A DNA stretch of 64,000 nucleotides from NCBI RefSeq assembly GCF_007665395.1, contig NZ_VDND01000004.1, positions 171,751 to 235,750 of the forward strand, written 5' to 3'. This DNA comes from Pseudomonas oryzihabitans (GTDB taxonomy: Bacteria; Pseudomonadota; Gammaproteobacteria; Pseudomonadales; Pseudomonadaceae). The position numbers were made by a program, and so were the translations under genes. The notes beneath the pieces are model-generated. The model had not been told where the DNA came from and searched no databases. It worked only from the letters and a program-made list of their open reading frames with translations. Below, piece by piece: positions 45,807-55,743 of the stretch. The first letter of the stretch is position 1. Every line of letters starts with the position of its first letter.

Positions 45807-46535
45807 TCAAGGGGTCTGAAAATCACCCCAGAGTTGCTGCGCCACGCTCAGGGCCACCACCGGGGCGGTCTCGGTGCGCAGTACCCGTGGGCCTAGGCGT
45901 GCGGATTGAAAACCGGCGGCGCGCGCCGCATTGACCTCGGCATCGCTCAGGCCGCCTTCCGGGCCGATCAGCAGCGCCAGGCGGGTGGGGCGGGTGTGAC
46001 TTTCCAGAGGCTCGGCGACCGGGTGCAGCACCAGCTTGAGGTCGGCGGCCACGCTGGCCTGCCAGTCGCTCAGCAGTTGCGGCGCATGGATCAGCGGCAC
46101 GCTGGAGCGCCCGCATTGCTCACAGGCGCTGACGGCGACCTGGCGCCAGTGCTGCAGGCGCTTGTCGGCGCGTTCGTCCTTGAGGCGCACCTCGCAGCGC
46201 TCGCTGACCAGCGGGGTGATCTCGGCCACGCCCAGCTCGGTGGCCTTCTGGACCGCCCAGTCCATGCGCTCGCCGCGGGACAGGCCCTGGCCGAGGTGGA
46301 TCCGCAGCGGCGAGTCGGGCTGGCCGGGCAGTTGCTCGGTGAGCTCCACGCTCAGGGTCTTCTTGCCCACCTCGGCGACCTGGCCGAGGTATTCCCAGCC
46401 GCTGCCGTCGAACAGCTGCACGGCATCCCCCGGCGCCAGGCGCAGCACGCGGCCCAGGTAGTGGGCCTGAACCTCGGGCAGGTCCAGGCGGCCGAGGGCC
46501 AGGGGCAGGTCGAGATGGCAGCGGGTGAGACGCAT
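45807..46535 (-). CDS. rsmE: 16S rRNA (uracil-1498-N3)-methyltransferase RsmE
   Basis: 242-aa SPOUT (knotted) methyltransferase. The N-terminal PUA-like domain (about 1-70) has HYLGRVLRL. The SAM-binding knot has LLIGPEGGLSDAEV and LGPRVLRTETAP; QKATELGVAEITPL is typical. Modifies U1498 in the decoding region of 16S rRNA. Thirteen bases after bioA on the same strand, as in P. aeruginosa. Confidence 0.96.
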   Translation of the reverse strand: MRLTRCHLDLPLALGRLDLPEVQAHYLGRVLRLAPGDAVQLFDGSGWEYLGQVAEVGKKTLSVELTEQLPGQPDSPLRIHLGQGLSRGERMDWAVQKATELGVAEITPLVSERCEVRLKDERADKRLQHWRQVAVSACEQCGRSSVPLIHAPQLLSDWQASVAADLKLVLHPVAEPLESHTRPTRLALLIGPEGGLSDAEVNAARAAGFQSARLGPRVLRTETAPVVALSVAQQLWGDFQTP

Positions 46536-46548
46536 GGCGGGCTCCAGA

Positions 46549-47949
46549 TCAGCCGGGATCGCGGTGGTTGGGGTGCAGGTCGCTCAGGGCGACGCTGACC
46601 GAGGTGCGGGTGGCCAGGTCGATGCCTTCGCTCGCCACCTCGGCGAGGAAGTCGATCTGCTCGGGGGTGATGACATAGGGCGGCAGGAAGTAGACCACGT
46701 TGCCCAGCGGTCGCAACAGGGCGCCGCGGGAGAGGGCGTGCTGGTAGACGGCCAGGCCGCGTCTTTCCTGCCAGGGGTAGGGCGTACGGCGGGCCTTGTC
46801 GGCGCTCATCTCGATGGCCAGGGCCATGCCGGTCTGGCGTACCTCGCCGACCTGGGGGTGGTCGACCAGGTGCGCGGTGGCCTCGGCCATGCGCCGGGCC
46901 AGCGGCTGGTTGGCGGCGATAACGTCGTCCTCGGCGAAGATGTCCAGGGTTGCCAGGGCGGCGGCGCAGGCCAGCGGATTGCCGGTATAGCTGTGGGAGT
47001 GCAGGAAGGCGCGCAGGGTGTGGTAGTCGTCGTAGAAGGCCTGGTAGACGGCGTCGGTGGTCAGGCAGGCGGCCAGCGGCAGGTAGCCGCCGGTGAGGGC
47101 CTTGGACAGGCAGAGGAAGTCCGGGCGGATGCCGGCCTGTTCGCAGGCGAACATCGTGCCGGTGCGGCCGAAGCCCACGGCGATCTCGTCGTGGATCAGG
47201 TGCACGCCATAGCGGTCGCAGGCTTCGCGCAGGAGGCGCAGATAGACCGGGTGGTACATGCGCATGCCGGTGGCGCCCTGGATCAGCGGCTCGACGATGA
47301 CCGCGGCGACGCTCTGGTGATGCTCGGCCAGGGTGCGTTCCATGTGCGCGAACATCTGCCGCGAATGCGTTTCCCAGTCCATCCCCTCAGGGCGCAGGTA
47401 GCAGTCCGGGCTCGGCACCTTGAGGGTGTCCAGCAAGAGGCCCTGGTAGGTCTCGGTGAACAGCGCCACGTCGCCCACCGACATGGCCGCGACCGTTTCG
47501 CCGTGGTAGCTGTTGGTCAGGGTGACGAACCGGCGTTTCTCCGGCTGCCCGACGTTGCGCCAATAGTGGTAGCTCATCTTCAGCGCCACCTCGATGCACG
47601 AGGAGCCGTTGTCGGCATAGAACACCCGGTCGAGGCCGGCCGGGGTCAGGGCGACCAGGCGTTCGGACAGCTCGATCACCGGCTGATGGCTGAAGCCGGC
47701 GAGGATGACGTGCTCCAGCTGGTCGACCTGGGCCTTGATGCGGTCGTTGATGCGCGGATTGGCGTGGCCGAAGACGTTGACCCACCAGGAGCTGACCGCG
47801 TCCAGGTAGCGCTTGCCGTCGAAATCCTCCAGCCAGACGCCCTCGCCGCGGCGGATCGGGATCACCGGCAACTGCTCGTGATCCTTCATCTGGGTGCAGG
47901 GGTGCCAGAGCACCTCCAGGTCACGGCGCATCCAGTCGTGATTGGTCAT
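46549..47949 (-). CDS. bioA: Adenosylmethionine-8-amino-7-oxononanoate aminotransferase
   Basis: 466-aa PLP class III aminotransferase that converts KAPA to DAPA in biotin synthesis. VSSWWVNVFGHANP and DNGSSCIEVALKMSYHYW are characteristic. HDEIAVGFGRTG carries the PLP-contacting Asp, and the Schiff-base Lys is in CLSKALTGGYLPLAA. ATG 47949 (MTNHDWMRRD) is the conserved start; the frame extension upstream is noncoding. The first gene before rsmE, divergent from the amine oxidase. Confidence 0.97.
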   Translation of the reverse strand: MTNHDWMRRDLEVLWHPCTQMKDHEQLPVIPIRRGEGVWLEDFDGKRYLDAVSSWWVNVFGHANPRINDRIKAQVDQLEHVILAGFSHQPVIELSERLVALTPAGLDRVFYADNGSSCIEVALKMSYHYWRNVGQPEKRRFVTLTNSYHGETVAAMSVGDVALFTETYQGLLLDTLKVPSPDCYLRPEGMDWETHSRQMFAHMERTLAEHHQSVAAVIVEPLIQGATGMRMYHPVYLRLLREACDRYGVHLIHDEIAVGFGRTGTMFACEQAGIRPDFLCLSKALTGGYLPLAACLTTDAVYQAFYDDYHTLRAFLHSHSYTGNPLACAAALATLDIFAEDDVIAANQPLARRMAEATAHLVDHPQVGEVRQTGMALAIEMSADKARRTPYPWQERRGLAVYQHALSRGALLRPLGNVVYFLPPYVITPEQIDFLAEVASEGIDLATRTSVSVALSDLHPNHRDPG

Positions 47950-48123
47950 TGGCGGTCTCCTGGCGACGGGCCCGGCTGCAAAAGGGGGGCGCAAGCCTAA
48001 GCCAGGGCGCGCGACGGGAGCAAGGCGCGGGCCGATTGCCGGTCGTGGCGGCGTCTGGCTGCCCCGGAGCCGCTGGCGTATGCTGCGCCACCGCCGTTTC
48101 CCGGTCCCAGGAGTCTAGAAAAG

Positions 48124-49713
48124 ATGTCGTCGCGTTGGACAGGTTTTACCGTCTGCTTGGCAGCCGGCGTATTCGCTACCAGCCTGAGCGCAGGCGCCGC
48201 CGAGAAGGCGCACAAGGACGCCCACAAAGAGGTGCACAAGGCCCCGGAAAAGGCGGCAGCCGCCCCCGCGGCGCCCAGCGGTCCCTCGGTGATCGTGGTC
48301 GGTGCCGGCATGGCCGGCCTGGCCTCGGCCTACGAACTGCAGCAGGCCGGCTGGAACGTGACCCTGCTGGAAGCCGGCCCCCGCGTCGGTGGTCGTTCCG
48401 GGCTCGCCTCCAGCGAGTGGATCGGCGATACCCAGGCCCAGCCGGTGCTCAACCACTACCTGGATACCTTCAAGCTCAAGACCGTGGACGCGCCGTCCTT
48501 CGTGCGCACCCCGGGCTATCTGATCGAAGGCCAGTATTATTCCCAGGACGACCTGGCGCAGAAGATGCCGGCCGTGGCCGATGCCTTGAAGCGCGTCGAC
48601 AAGTCGCTGGATGACCTGGCCGCCGCCATCAGCGATCCGCTGCAGCCGACCGCCACCCCGACCCTGCATGCCCTCGACCAGATCAACGCCGCCACCTGGC
48701 TGGACAAGCAGAACCTGCCGCCGGTGGCCCGCCAGCTGATCAACCAGCGCATCCGCACCCGCTACGACGAGCCCTCGCGGCTGTCGCTGCTCTACCTGGC
48801 CCAGCAGACCCGCGTCTACCGCGGCGTCGAGGACAAGGACCTGCGCGCCGCCCGCCTGCCCGGTGGCAGCGAGGTGCTGGCCCAGGCCTTCGTCAAGCAG
48901 ATCAAGACGCTCAAGACCGACAACAAGGTGTCGAGCATCGTCCAGGACAAGGACGGGGTGACGGTCAAGGCCGGCAATACCGGCTACAAGGCCGACTACG
49001 TGGTCATGGCGGTGCCGCTGCGCGCCCTCGGCCAGGTGCAGATGACCCCGGCGCTGGACGCCACCCAGCAGGCGGCCATCAAGGGCACCACCTATGGCTG
49101 GCGCGACCAGATCCTGCTCAAGTTCAAGACCCCGGTGTGGGACAGCAAGTCGCGCATGAGCGGCGAGATCTACAGCGACCAGGGCCTGGGTATGCTATGG
49201 GTGGAGCCGGACGTGAAGGGCGGCGCCAACGTGCTGGTCAACCTGTCCGGCGACAGCGCGCGCCTGGTGCAGGCCTTCGGCGACAAGCAGATGGTCGACC
49301 AGGTGCTGATCCGCTTCCACGCCTTCTATCCCAAGGCGCGGGGGGCCTTCTCCGGCTACGAAGTGCGGCGTTACAGCCGGGATCCGGGGGTGGGCGGCGC
49401 CTACCTGGCCTATGGCCCGGGCCAGATCACCCGCTACTGGCGGCTGTGGGAAAAGCCGGCGGGCCGGGTGATCTTCGCCGGCGAGCACACCGATCCGCTG
49501 CATCCGGGCACCCTGGAAGGCGCCCTGGCCAGCGGCCAGCGCGCCGCTGGCCAGGTCCGCGACCTCAAGGCCGGCAAGGCCGTGGTCCCGGTGGTCGCCA
49601 GCGCCAAGGCGGCGGTCCAACCTGCCGACGCGCCCAAGGCCGCCGCGGCCGCACCGGCCAAGGACAGTGGCGAGCACGGCTTCTTCTGGAAGCTGTTCCA
49701 CTGGTCCTTCTGA
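48124..49713 (+). CDS. Exported flavin-containing monoamine oxidase family protein
   Basis: 529 aa. Signal peptide (about 1-26, ending SAGAAEK) then a His/Lys/Ala-rich linker. FAD-binding Rossmann motif VIVVGAGMAGLASAYEL with downstream GPRVGGRSG, and the C-terminal FAD segment IFAGEHTDPLHPGTLEGALASG. The last about 60 residues (KAVVPVVASAKA... ending GFFWKLFHWSF) are an Ala/Lys-rich tail not part of the oxidase fold. An FAD protein with an apparent Sec peptide is notable; no twin-arginine motif is visible. Substrate unknown. Matches PA0421 by position. A ribosome site AGGAG lies 10 bp upstream. Confidence 0.9.
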   Translation: MSSRWTGFTVCLAAGVFATSLSAGAAEKAHKDAHKEVHKAPEKAAAAPAAPSGPSVIVVGAGMAGLASAYELQQAGWNVTLLEAGPRVGGRSGLASSEWIGDTQAQPVLNHYLDTFKLKTVDAPSFVRTPGYLIEGQYYSQDDLAQKMPAVADALKRVDKSLDDLAAAISDPLQPTATPTLHALDQINAATWLDKQNLPPVARQLINQRIRTRYDEPSRLSLLYLAQQTRVYRGVEDKDLRAARLPGGSEVLAQAFVKQIKTLKTDNKVSSIVQDKDGVTVKAGNTGYKADYVVMAVPLRALGQVQMTPALDATQQAAIKGTTYGWRDQILLKFKTPVWDSKSRMSGEIYSDQGLGMLWVEPDVKGGANVLVNLSGDSARLVQAFGDKQMVDQVLIRFHAFYPKARGAFSGYEVRRYSRDPGVGGAYLAYGPGQITRYWRLWEKPAGRVIFAGEHTDPLHPGTLEGALASGQRAAGQVRDLKAGKAVVPVVASAKAAVQPADAPKAAAAAPAKDSGEHGFFWKLFHWSF

Positions 49714-49750
49714 TCCCCGCCTGACCGACGACGCCCGTTCTAGGGCGCCG

Positions 49751-49794
49751 TCGATGGATCAGACAGCGCTCCTAAGCGGTACCTGATCCATCGA
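49751..49794. repeat. 12-bp inverted repeat upstream of cytochrome b561
   Basis: TCGATGGATCAG (49751-49762) and its exact complement (49783-49794) flank a 20-bp spacer, 90-134 bp upstream of the cytochrome gene and just after the amine oxidase. No T run follows. It could be an operator, an mRNA end structure or a mobile-repeat remnant. Confidence 0.6.
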
Positions 49795-49884
49795 TTCCTT
49801 CGATATTCGCTCGCCAGTTTTTCCGCTTTCATTCGATACGTTTGCGGCTAGTCTTAGGCAAAGCTTTTTCAGGAGAGAAAAGCG

Positions 49885-50439
49885 ATGCACTGGCGCAACG
49901 ACGGCCTTCGCTACGGTCTGGTAAGTCTGGTTCTGCATTGGGTCATGGCCCTGGCGATCGTCGCCATGTTCGCCTCCGGCCTGTGGATGCGCACCCTCGA
50001 CTACTACGACACCTGGTACCACACCGCCCCCGAACTGCATAAGAGCGCCGGCATCCTCTTGCTGATCGCCCTGGTGCTGCGCCTGCTCTGGCGCCTGGTC
50101 AGCCCGCCGCCGCCGGTCGAAGGCAGCCCCCTGGTGCGCCGCGCCGCCGGTGCCGGTCATTTCCTGCTCTATGGCCTGATGCTCACCGTGATGGTAGCCG
50201 GCTACCTGATCTCCACCGCCGATGGCGTGGCCATCAATGTCTTCGGCTGGTTCAAGGTGCCGGCGACCCTGAGTGGCCTGCCGGATCAGGCCGATACCGC
50301 CGGCAAGATCCATCTCTGGTGCGCCTGGACGCTGATCGTCCTGGCCGGCCTGCACGTGCTGGCGGCGCTCAAGCACCACTTCGTCGACCGCGACGGCACC
50401 CTGGTCCGCATGCTCGGCCGGGTCCATACGCCGCACTGA
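49885..50439 (+). CDS. Cytochrome b561 family protein
   Basis: 184-aa four-helix membrane cytochrome. Hydrophobic spans at about 13-33, 50-70, 92-113 and 145-166. Candidate heme-ligand His are in LHWVMAL, ELHKSAG, GHFLLYG and [13 protein letters not shown], the expected b561 (YodB/CybB) pattern. Likely moves electrons between quinone and periplasmic acceptors. Strong ribosome site (AGGAGAG). The YceI gene follows 34 bp later and the two are probably co-transcribed. Confidence 0.94.
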   Translation: MHWRNDGLRYGLVSLVLHWVMALAIVAMFASGLWMRTLDYYDTWYHTAPELHKSAGILLLIALVLRLLWRLVSPPPPVEGSPLVRRAAGAGHFLLYGLMLTVMVAGYLISTADGVAINVFGWFKVPATLSGLPDQADTAGKIHLWCAWTLIVLAGLHVLAALKHHFVDRDGTLVRMLGRVHTPH

Positions 50440-50473
50440 TCGTCTTTCCCACCACCACATGGAGCTCCATCCA

Positions 50474-51052
50474 ATGCTGAAGAAAACCGTTGCCGCCCTG
50501 GCCCTGGGTACCGCTCTGCTGGGCGCTGGCCAGGCCATGGCCGCCGATTACAAGATCGACAAGCAGGGCCAGCACGCCTTCATCCAGTTCCGTATCCAGC
50601 ACCTGGGCTACAGCTGGCTGTACGGCACCTTCAAGGACTTCGATGGCAACTTCAGCTTCGATGCCAAGGATCCGTCCGCCGACAAGATCAAGGTGACCAT
50701 CAACACCGACAGCGTCGACACCAACCACGCCGAGCGTGACAAGCACCTGCGCAGCGCCGACTTCCTCAACGTCGCCGCCCATCCCCAGGCCAGCTTCGAG
50801 TCCACCAAGGTCACCGCCACCGGCGATGGCACCGCCGATGTCACCGGCAACCTGACCCTGAACGGCGTGACCAAGCCGGTCACCATCAAGGCCCACTTCA
50901 TGGGCGAAGGCAAGGATCCGTGGGGCGGCTACCGCGCCGGCTTCGAGGGCACCACCACCCTCAAGCTCAAGGACTTCAACATCCAGAAGGACCTCGGCCC
51001 GAAATCCCAGGAAGTGGAATTCATGCTGTCCTTCGAAGGTGTGCGCCAGTAA
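50474..51052 (+). CDS. YceI family periplasmic protein (PasP-like)
   Basis: 192 aa. Signal peptide 1-23 (GQAMA then ADYKIDK). YceI lipocalin-like barrel with [45 protein letters not shown] and the C-terminal [10 protein letters not shown]. Family members bind polyisoprenoid/quinone-like lipids. The P. aeruginosa homologue here (PA0423, PasP) was reported as a secreted protease. ATG 50474 (MLKKTVAAL) is preferred over an upstream in-frame ATG because a signal peptide starts there. Intrinsic terminator follows. Confidence 0.94.
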   Translation: MLKKTVAALALGTALLGAGQAMAADYKIDKQGQHAFIQFRIQHLGYSWLYGTFKDFDGNFSFDAKDPSADKIKVTINTDSVDTNHAERDKHLRSADFLNVAAHPQASFESTKVTATGDGTADVTGNLTLNGVTKPVTIKAHFMGEGKDPWGGYRAGFEGTTTLKLKDFNIQKDLGPKSQEVEFMLSFEGVRQ

Positions 51053-51078
51053 CCCCAGGCCGCCAGGTTGTAACCAGA

Positions 51079-51105
51079 AATGCCGGACTTTTCCGGCATT
51101 TTTTT
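51079..51105 (+). terminator. Rho-independent terminator of the b561-yceI operon
   Basis: AATGCCGGA, loop CTTT, TCCGGCATT and a run of seven T: a textbook intrinsic terminator 26 bp after the yceI stop. Confidence 0.95.
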
Positions 51106-51401
51106 GCGCATCGTAAGCCGGTGACCAGTTGGTCACCGGGCTGGGAGGCTGGCCGAACTCGCCTCCCGCCTCATGGTCTGCTACCCAGGTCGGTCGCGCG
51201 GGCCAGGCCGTTATCGGCTTCCCCGGTGTTCACGAGCCGTCGCACCGCTGCGGCGGCATACCCAAGCCCGGCGCTTGGGTTATTTACAAACAGTCGTGAA
51301 CGTAAGTATATTGTTCTGATAACAATTCCTATGCTCGAGCCGGTGCGGATCCACGAGGCGCGCTGCGCATGCTCATTCCCCAGCTTTCAAGGACTTTTGA
51401 T
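51106..51401. other. Intergenic region before the RND efflux operon; no repressor gene
   Basis: 296 bp with no convincing coding region on either strand. It contains a 10-bp-arm palindrome (CCGGTGACCA at 51118-51127 and its complement at 51130-51139) and the promoter/operator described separately at 51280-51314. In P. aeruginosa a divergent mexR, and in P. putida a divergent ttgR, would occupy this side; neither is present. Confidence 0.75.
51280..51314 (+). promoter_or_regulatory. TtgR-like operator overlapping the mexA/ttgA promoter
   Basis: A -35 element TTTACA (51283-51288) and a -10 element TATATT (51307-51312) are 18 bp apart. The stretch TATTTACAAACA followed nine bases later by CGTAAGTATATT closely resembles, from memory, the P. 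putida TtgR operator-promoter of ttgABC (TATTTACAAACA ... TGTAAGTATATT). The start of mexA is about 85 bp downstream. Confidence 0.65.
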
Positions 51402-52595
51402 ATGCAGATCAAGCCGGCGCATGCCTTCTTCGCACCCGCCCTGCTGGCCGTGGCCCTGGCCCTGGGCGCCTGTGGCAAGCAGGAGAACAAGGACCAGCAG
51501 CAACAGCAGCAGAAGCCCGCGGAAGTGGGTGTGGTGACCATCGAACCGCGCACCGTGACCCTGACCGACGAACTGCCCGGGCGCACCTCCGCCTTCCGCA
51601 TCGCCGAGGTGCGGCCCCAGGTCAGTGGCATCCTGCTCAAGCGCAGCTTCACCGAGGGGGCCGACGTGAAGGCCGGCCAGCCGCTCTACCAGATCGATCC
51701 GCGCACCTACGAGGCCAACGTCAATTCGGCCAAGGCCTCGCTGGCCCAGGCCCAGGCGACCCTGGCCTCGAACCGGCTCAAGGCTCAGCGCTACGGCGCC
51801 CTGGTCAAGGAGCAGGCGATCAGCAAGCAGGAAGCCGACGATGCCCTGTCGGTACAACGGCAGAACGAGGCCCAGGTGGAATCGGCCAAGGCCAGCCTGC
51901 GCACCGCCGAGATCAACCTGGCCTATACCAAGGTCGCCGCGCCCATTTCCGGTCGCATCAGCCGCTCGATGGTCACCGAGGGCGCCCTGGTCACTGCCGA
52001 CCAGACCACTGCCCTGGCCACCATCAATCAGCTCGATCCCATCTACGTCGACGTGACCCAGTCCGCCACCGACCTGCTGCGCCTGCGGCGCGAACTGGAC
52101 AGCGGTCAGCTGCAGCGCGTGCAAGGCGAGAACGCCGCCGAGGTCAAGCTGATGCTGGAAGACGGCAGCGCCTATGCACGTCCCGGCAAGCTGAAGTTCG
52201 CCGAGGTCTCGGTGGACCAGGGCACTGGGTCGGTGACCATCCGCGCCGAATTCCCCAACCCCGACAAGCTGCTGCTGCCCGGCATGTTCGTGCGCGCCCA
52301 GCTGCAGGCCGGCGTGCGCCAGAATGCCTTGCTGGTGCCGCAACAGGGCGTGACCCGCGACATCAAGGGCCAGCCCACCGCCATGGTGGTCAATGGCGAA
52401 GGCAAGGTCGAGCAGCGGGTGCTCAAGACCGAGCGCACCGTGGGCGCCGACTGGCTGGTGACCGATGGCCTGAAGGCCGGTGACAAGGTCATCACCGAAG
52501 GCCTGCAGAAGATCCGCCCCGGCGCCGCCGTCACCGCCAAGCCGGCGAGCAACATCGCCTCCGCCGAGCAGAAGCCGGCGGGTCAGGGTCAGTAA
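51402..52595 (+). CDS. mexA: RND efflux periplasmic adaptor (MexA/TtgA-like)
   Basis: 397-aa membrane-fusion lipoprotein. Signal peptide with lipobox LGAC, Cys24 acylated. A Gln-rich stretch follows, then the HlyD/biotinyl-lipoyl core: RPQVSGILLKRSFTEGADVKAG, an alpha-hairpin with coiled heptads (about 95-170), LAYTKVAAPISGRISRS, and the beta-barrel and membrane-proximal domains. Links MexB to OprM across the periplasm. ATG 51402 with AAGGA upstream; residues in frame further upstream do not form a signal peptide. First gene of a three-gene operon; mexB starts 12 bp after its stop. Confidence 0.96.
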   Translation: MQIKPAHAFFAPALLAVALALGACGKQENKDQQQQQQKPAEVGVVTIEPRTVTLTDELPGRTSAFRIAEVRPQVSGILLKRSFTEGADVKAGQPLYQIDPRTYEANVNSAKASLAQAQATLASNRLKAQRYGALVKEQAISKQEADDALSVQRQNEAQVESAKASLRTAEINLAYTKVAAPISGRISRSMVTEGALVTADQTTALATINQLDPIYVDVTQSATDLLRLRRELDSGQLQRVQGENAAEVKLMLEDGSAYARPGKLKFAEVSVDQGTGSVTIRAEFPNPDKLLLPGMFVRAQLQAGVRQNALLVPQQGVTRDIKGQPTAMVVNGEGKVEQRVLKTERTVGADWLVTDGLKAGDKVITEGLQKIRPGAAVTAKPASNIASAEQKPAGQGQ

Positions 52596-52607
52596 GGGGA
52601 GCGCCCG

Positions 52608-55600
52608 ATGTCCAAGTTCTTCATCGACCGGCCCATCTTCGCCTGGGTAATCGCCCTGGTGATCATGCTCGCCGGCATCCTGTCGATCCTCAATCTACCC
52701 ATCAACCAGTACCCGAACATCGCCGCCCCGGCGGTCTCGATCCAGGTCACCTACCCGGGCGCCTCGGCGCAGACGGTGCAGGACACCGTGGTCCAGGTCA
52801 TCGAGCAGCAGATGAACGGGATCGACAACCTCAGGTACATCTCCTCGGAATCCAACTCCGACGGCAGCATGACCATCATCGTGACCTTCAACCAGGGCAC
52901 CAATCCCGACATCGCCCAGGTCCAGGTGCAGAACAAGCTGCAGCTGGCGACGCCGCTGCTGCCGCAGGAAGTGCAGCAGCAGGGGATGCGCGTCGCCAAG
53001 TACCAGCGCAACTTCATGATGGTGGTGGGTCTGGTGTCCAACGACCCCAACCTGACCCGCGAAGACCTGTCCAACTACATCGTCTCCAACATGCGCGATC
53101 CCATCGCGCGGACCACTGGCGTCGGCGACTTCCAGGTGTTCGGTGCCCAGTACGCCATGCGCATCTGGCTCGATCCGCAGAAGCTGGTGAAGTACCAGCT
53201 CACCCCGGTCGACGTCAGCAGCGCCATCCAGAGCCAGAACGTGCAGATCGCCTCCGGTCAGCTCGGCGGCCTGCCGGCGGTCCCGGGGCAGCAGCTCAAT
53301 GCCACCATCATCGGCAAGACCCGCCTGACCAGCGTCGAGGAATTCGGCAAGATCTTCCTCAAGGTCGACCAGAGCGGTGCCCAGGTGCGCCTGCGCGACG
53401 TGGCACGGGTGGAGCTGGGTGGCGAGAACTACTCCATCGATGCCCAGTTCAACGGCAAGCCGGCATCCGGCATGGCCCTGCGCCTGGCCACCGGTGCCAA
53501 TGCCCTGGACACCGCCAAGGCGGTGCGCGCCACCATCGAGCGGCTCAAGCCGTTCATGCCGGCGGGCATGGAAGTGGTCTATCCCTATGACACCACCCCG
53601 GTGGTGACCGCCTCCATCCATGAGGTGGTCAAGACCCTGGGCGAGGCGATCCTGCTGGTGTTCCTGGTGATGTTCCTGTTCCTGCAGAACTTCCGGGCCA
53701 CCCTGATTCCCACCATCGCCGTGCCGGTGGTGCTGCTGGGGACCTTCGCGGTGCTGCTGGCGGCCGGCTTCACCATCAACATCCTGACCATGTTCGGCAT
53801 GGTGCTGGCCATCGGCCTGCTGGTGGACGACGCCATCGTGGTGGTGGAGAACGTCGAACGGGTGATGGCCGAGGAGGGGCTCTCGCCCAAGGAGGCGACC
53901 CGCAAGTCCATGGGCCAGATCCAAGGCGCCCTGGTGGGTATCGCCCTGGTGCTGTCGGCGGTGTTCGTGCCCATGGCCTTCTTCGGCGGCTCGACCGGGG
54001 TGATCTATCGCCAGTTCTCCATCACCATCGTCTCCTCGATGGTGCTGTCGGTGCTGGTGGCCCTGATCCTGACCCCGGCGCTGTGCGCCACCCTGCTCAA
54101 GCCGGTCAAGCAGGGGCATCACGAGAAGCGGGGTTTCTTCGGCTGGTTCAACCGCACCTTCGAGCGTGGTCAGCACCGCTACGAGCGCAGCGTGGCCGCG
54201 GTGATCCGCCACAAGGTGCCCTTCCTGCTGCTGTATCTGCTGATCGTCGGCGTCATGGTGTTCCTCTTCACCCGCATCCAGTCGTCCTTCCTGCCGGAAG
54301 AGGACCAGAGCGTGATCTTCGCCCAGGTGACCACCCCGCCGGGTTCCAGCGCCGAGCGGACGCAGAAGGTGCTCGACACCATGCGCGAGATGATGATGAA
54401 GAACGAGTCGGGCATCAGCTCCATGTTCACCGTCAACGGCTTCAACTTCGCTGGCCGTGGCCAGAGTTCGGGCCTGGCCTTCATCCAGCTCAAGACCTGG
54501 GACGAGCGTCCGGACGCCAAGGACGGGGCGGGTGCCATCGCCGGTCGCGCCATGGGCTATCTGTCGGGCATCAAGGACGCCATCGTCTATGCCATCGTCC
54601 CGCCGGCGGTGCTGGAGCTGGGTAACGCCACCGGCTTCGACTTCTACCTGCAGGACAATGGCGGTATCGGCCACGAGGCGCTCATGGCCGCGCGCAACCA
54701 GCTGCTCGGCATGGCCGCGCAGAATCCCAAGCTGATGCAGACCCGTCCCAACGGCCTCAACGACGAGCCGCAGTTCAAGCTCATCGTCGACGACGAGAAG
54801 GTGCGGGCGCTGGGCCTGTCGCAGAGCGACGTCAACCAGACGCTGTCCATCGGCTGGGCCTCCAGCTACGTCAACGACTTCATCGACCGGGGTCGGGTGA
54901 AGAAGGTGTACCTGCAGGGCGACGCCAACGCGCGGATGAATCCCGAGGACTTCAACAAGTGGTACGTGCGCAACAGCGCGGGCGAGATGGTGCCGGTGTC
55001 GGCCTTCGCCCGCGGCGAGTGGATCTACGGCTCGCCCAAGCTGGAGCGTTACAATGGCATCTCCTCGGTGGAGATCCTCGGTTCCGCCGCGCCCGGTTAC
55101 AGCACCGGCGACGCCATGGCCGAGATCGAGCGCATGGCCCAGGACCTGCCGCAGGGCGTGGGTATCGCCTGGACCGGCCTGTCCTACGAGGAGCGGCTGT
55201 CGGGCTCCCAGGCGCCGGCGCTCTATGCCCTGTCGCTGCTGGTGGTGTTCCTCTGCCTGGCGGCGCTGTACGAGAGCTGGTCGATCCCCATCGCGGTCAT
55301 CCTGGTGGTGCCGCTGGGGGTGGTGGGTGCGCTGCTGGCGACCTACTTCCGCGGCCTGGCCAACGACGTCTTCTTCCAGGTCGGCCTGCTCACCACCATC
55401 GGCCTGGCGGCGAAGAACGCCATCCTCATCGTGGAATTCGCCAAGGAGCTGCACGAGGGCGGCAAGAACATCGTCGACGCGGCGGTGGAAGCCTCGCGCA
55501 TGCGCCTGCGACCCATCATCATGACCTCCATGGCCTTCATCCTCGGCGTGGTGCCCCTGGCGATCTCCTCGGGCGCGAGCTCCGGCAGCCAGCACGCGGT

Positions 55601-55742
55601 CGGTACCGGCGTGATCGGCGGCATGCTCACCGCCACGATCCTGGCGATCTTCTGGATTCCGATGTTCTACGTGGTGGTCAGCAGCCTGTTCAAGGACAAG
55701 GCCACCCAGGAGCAGGAAGCCCATGGCAAGGAAGGACACTGA
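52608..55742 (+). CDS. mexB: RND multidrug efflux transporter (MexB/TtgB-like, HAE1)
   Basis: 1044-aa proton-driven inner-membrane pump of the AcrB/MexB family. N terminus [23 protein letters not shown]. The proton-relay residues Asp407-Asp408 ([13 protein letters not shown]) and Lys936 ([12 protein letters not shown]) are in place. Two large periplasmic loops contain the porter and docking domains, and [14 protein letters not shown] follows TM5. Twelve membrane spans are expected from the family. One base separates its stop from the oprM start, so the two are tightly coupled. Confidence 0.97.
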   Translation: MSKFFIDRPIFAWVIALVIMLAGILSILNLPINQYPNIAAPAVSIQVTYPGASAQTVQDTVVQVIEQQMNGIDNLRYISSESNSDGSMTIIVTFNQGTNPDIAQVQVQNKLQLATPLLPQEVQQQGMRVAKYQRNFMMVVGLVSNDPNLTREDLSNYIVSNMRDPIARTTGVGDFQVFGAQYAMRIWLDPQKLVKYQLTPVDVSSAIQSQNVQIASGQLGGLPAVPGQQLNATIIGKTRLTSVEEFGKIFLKVDQSGAQVRLRDVARVELGGENYSIDAQFNGKPASGMALRLATGANALDTAKAVRATIERLKPFMPAGMEVVYPYDTTPVVTASIHEVVKTLGEAILLVFLVMFLFLQNFRATLIPTIAVPVVLLGTFAVLLAAGFTINILTMFGMVLAIGLLVDDAIVVVENVERVMAEEGLSPKEATRKSMGQIQGALVGIALVLSAVFVPMAFFGGSTGVIYRQFSITIVSSMVLSVLVALILTPALCATLLKPVKQGHHEKRGFFGWFNRTFERGQHRYERSVAAVIRHKVPFLLLYLLIVGVMVFLFTRIQSSFLPEEDQSVIFAQVTTPPGSSAERTQKVLDTMREMMMKNESGISSMFTVNGFNFAGRGQSSGLAFIQLKTWDERPDAKDGAGAIAGRAMGYLSGIKDAIVYAIVPPAVLELGNATGFDFYLQDNGGIGHEALMAARNQLLGMAAQNPKLMQTRPNGLNDEPQFKLIVDDEKVRALGLSQSDVNQTLSIGWASSYVNDFIDRGRVKKVYLQGDANARMNPEDFNKWYVRNSAGEMVPVSAFARGEWIYGSPKLERYNGISSVEILGSAAPGYSTGDAMAEIERMAQDLPQGVGIAWTGLSYEERLSGSQAPALYALSLLVVFLCLAALYESWSIPIAVILVVPLGVVGALLATYFRGLANDVFFQVGLLTTIGLAAKNAILIVEFAKELHEGGKNIVDAAVEASRMRLRPIIMTSMAFILGVVPLAISSGASSGSQHAVGTGVIGGMLTATILAIFWIPMFYVVVSSLFKDKATQEQEAHGKEGH

Positions 55743-55743
55743 T

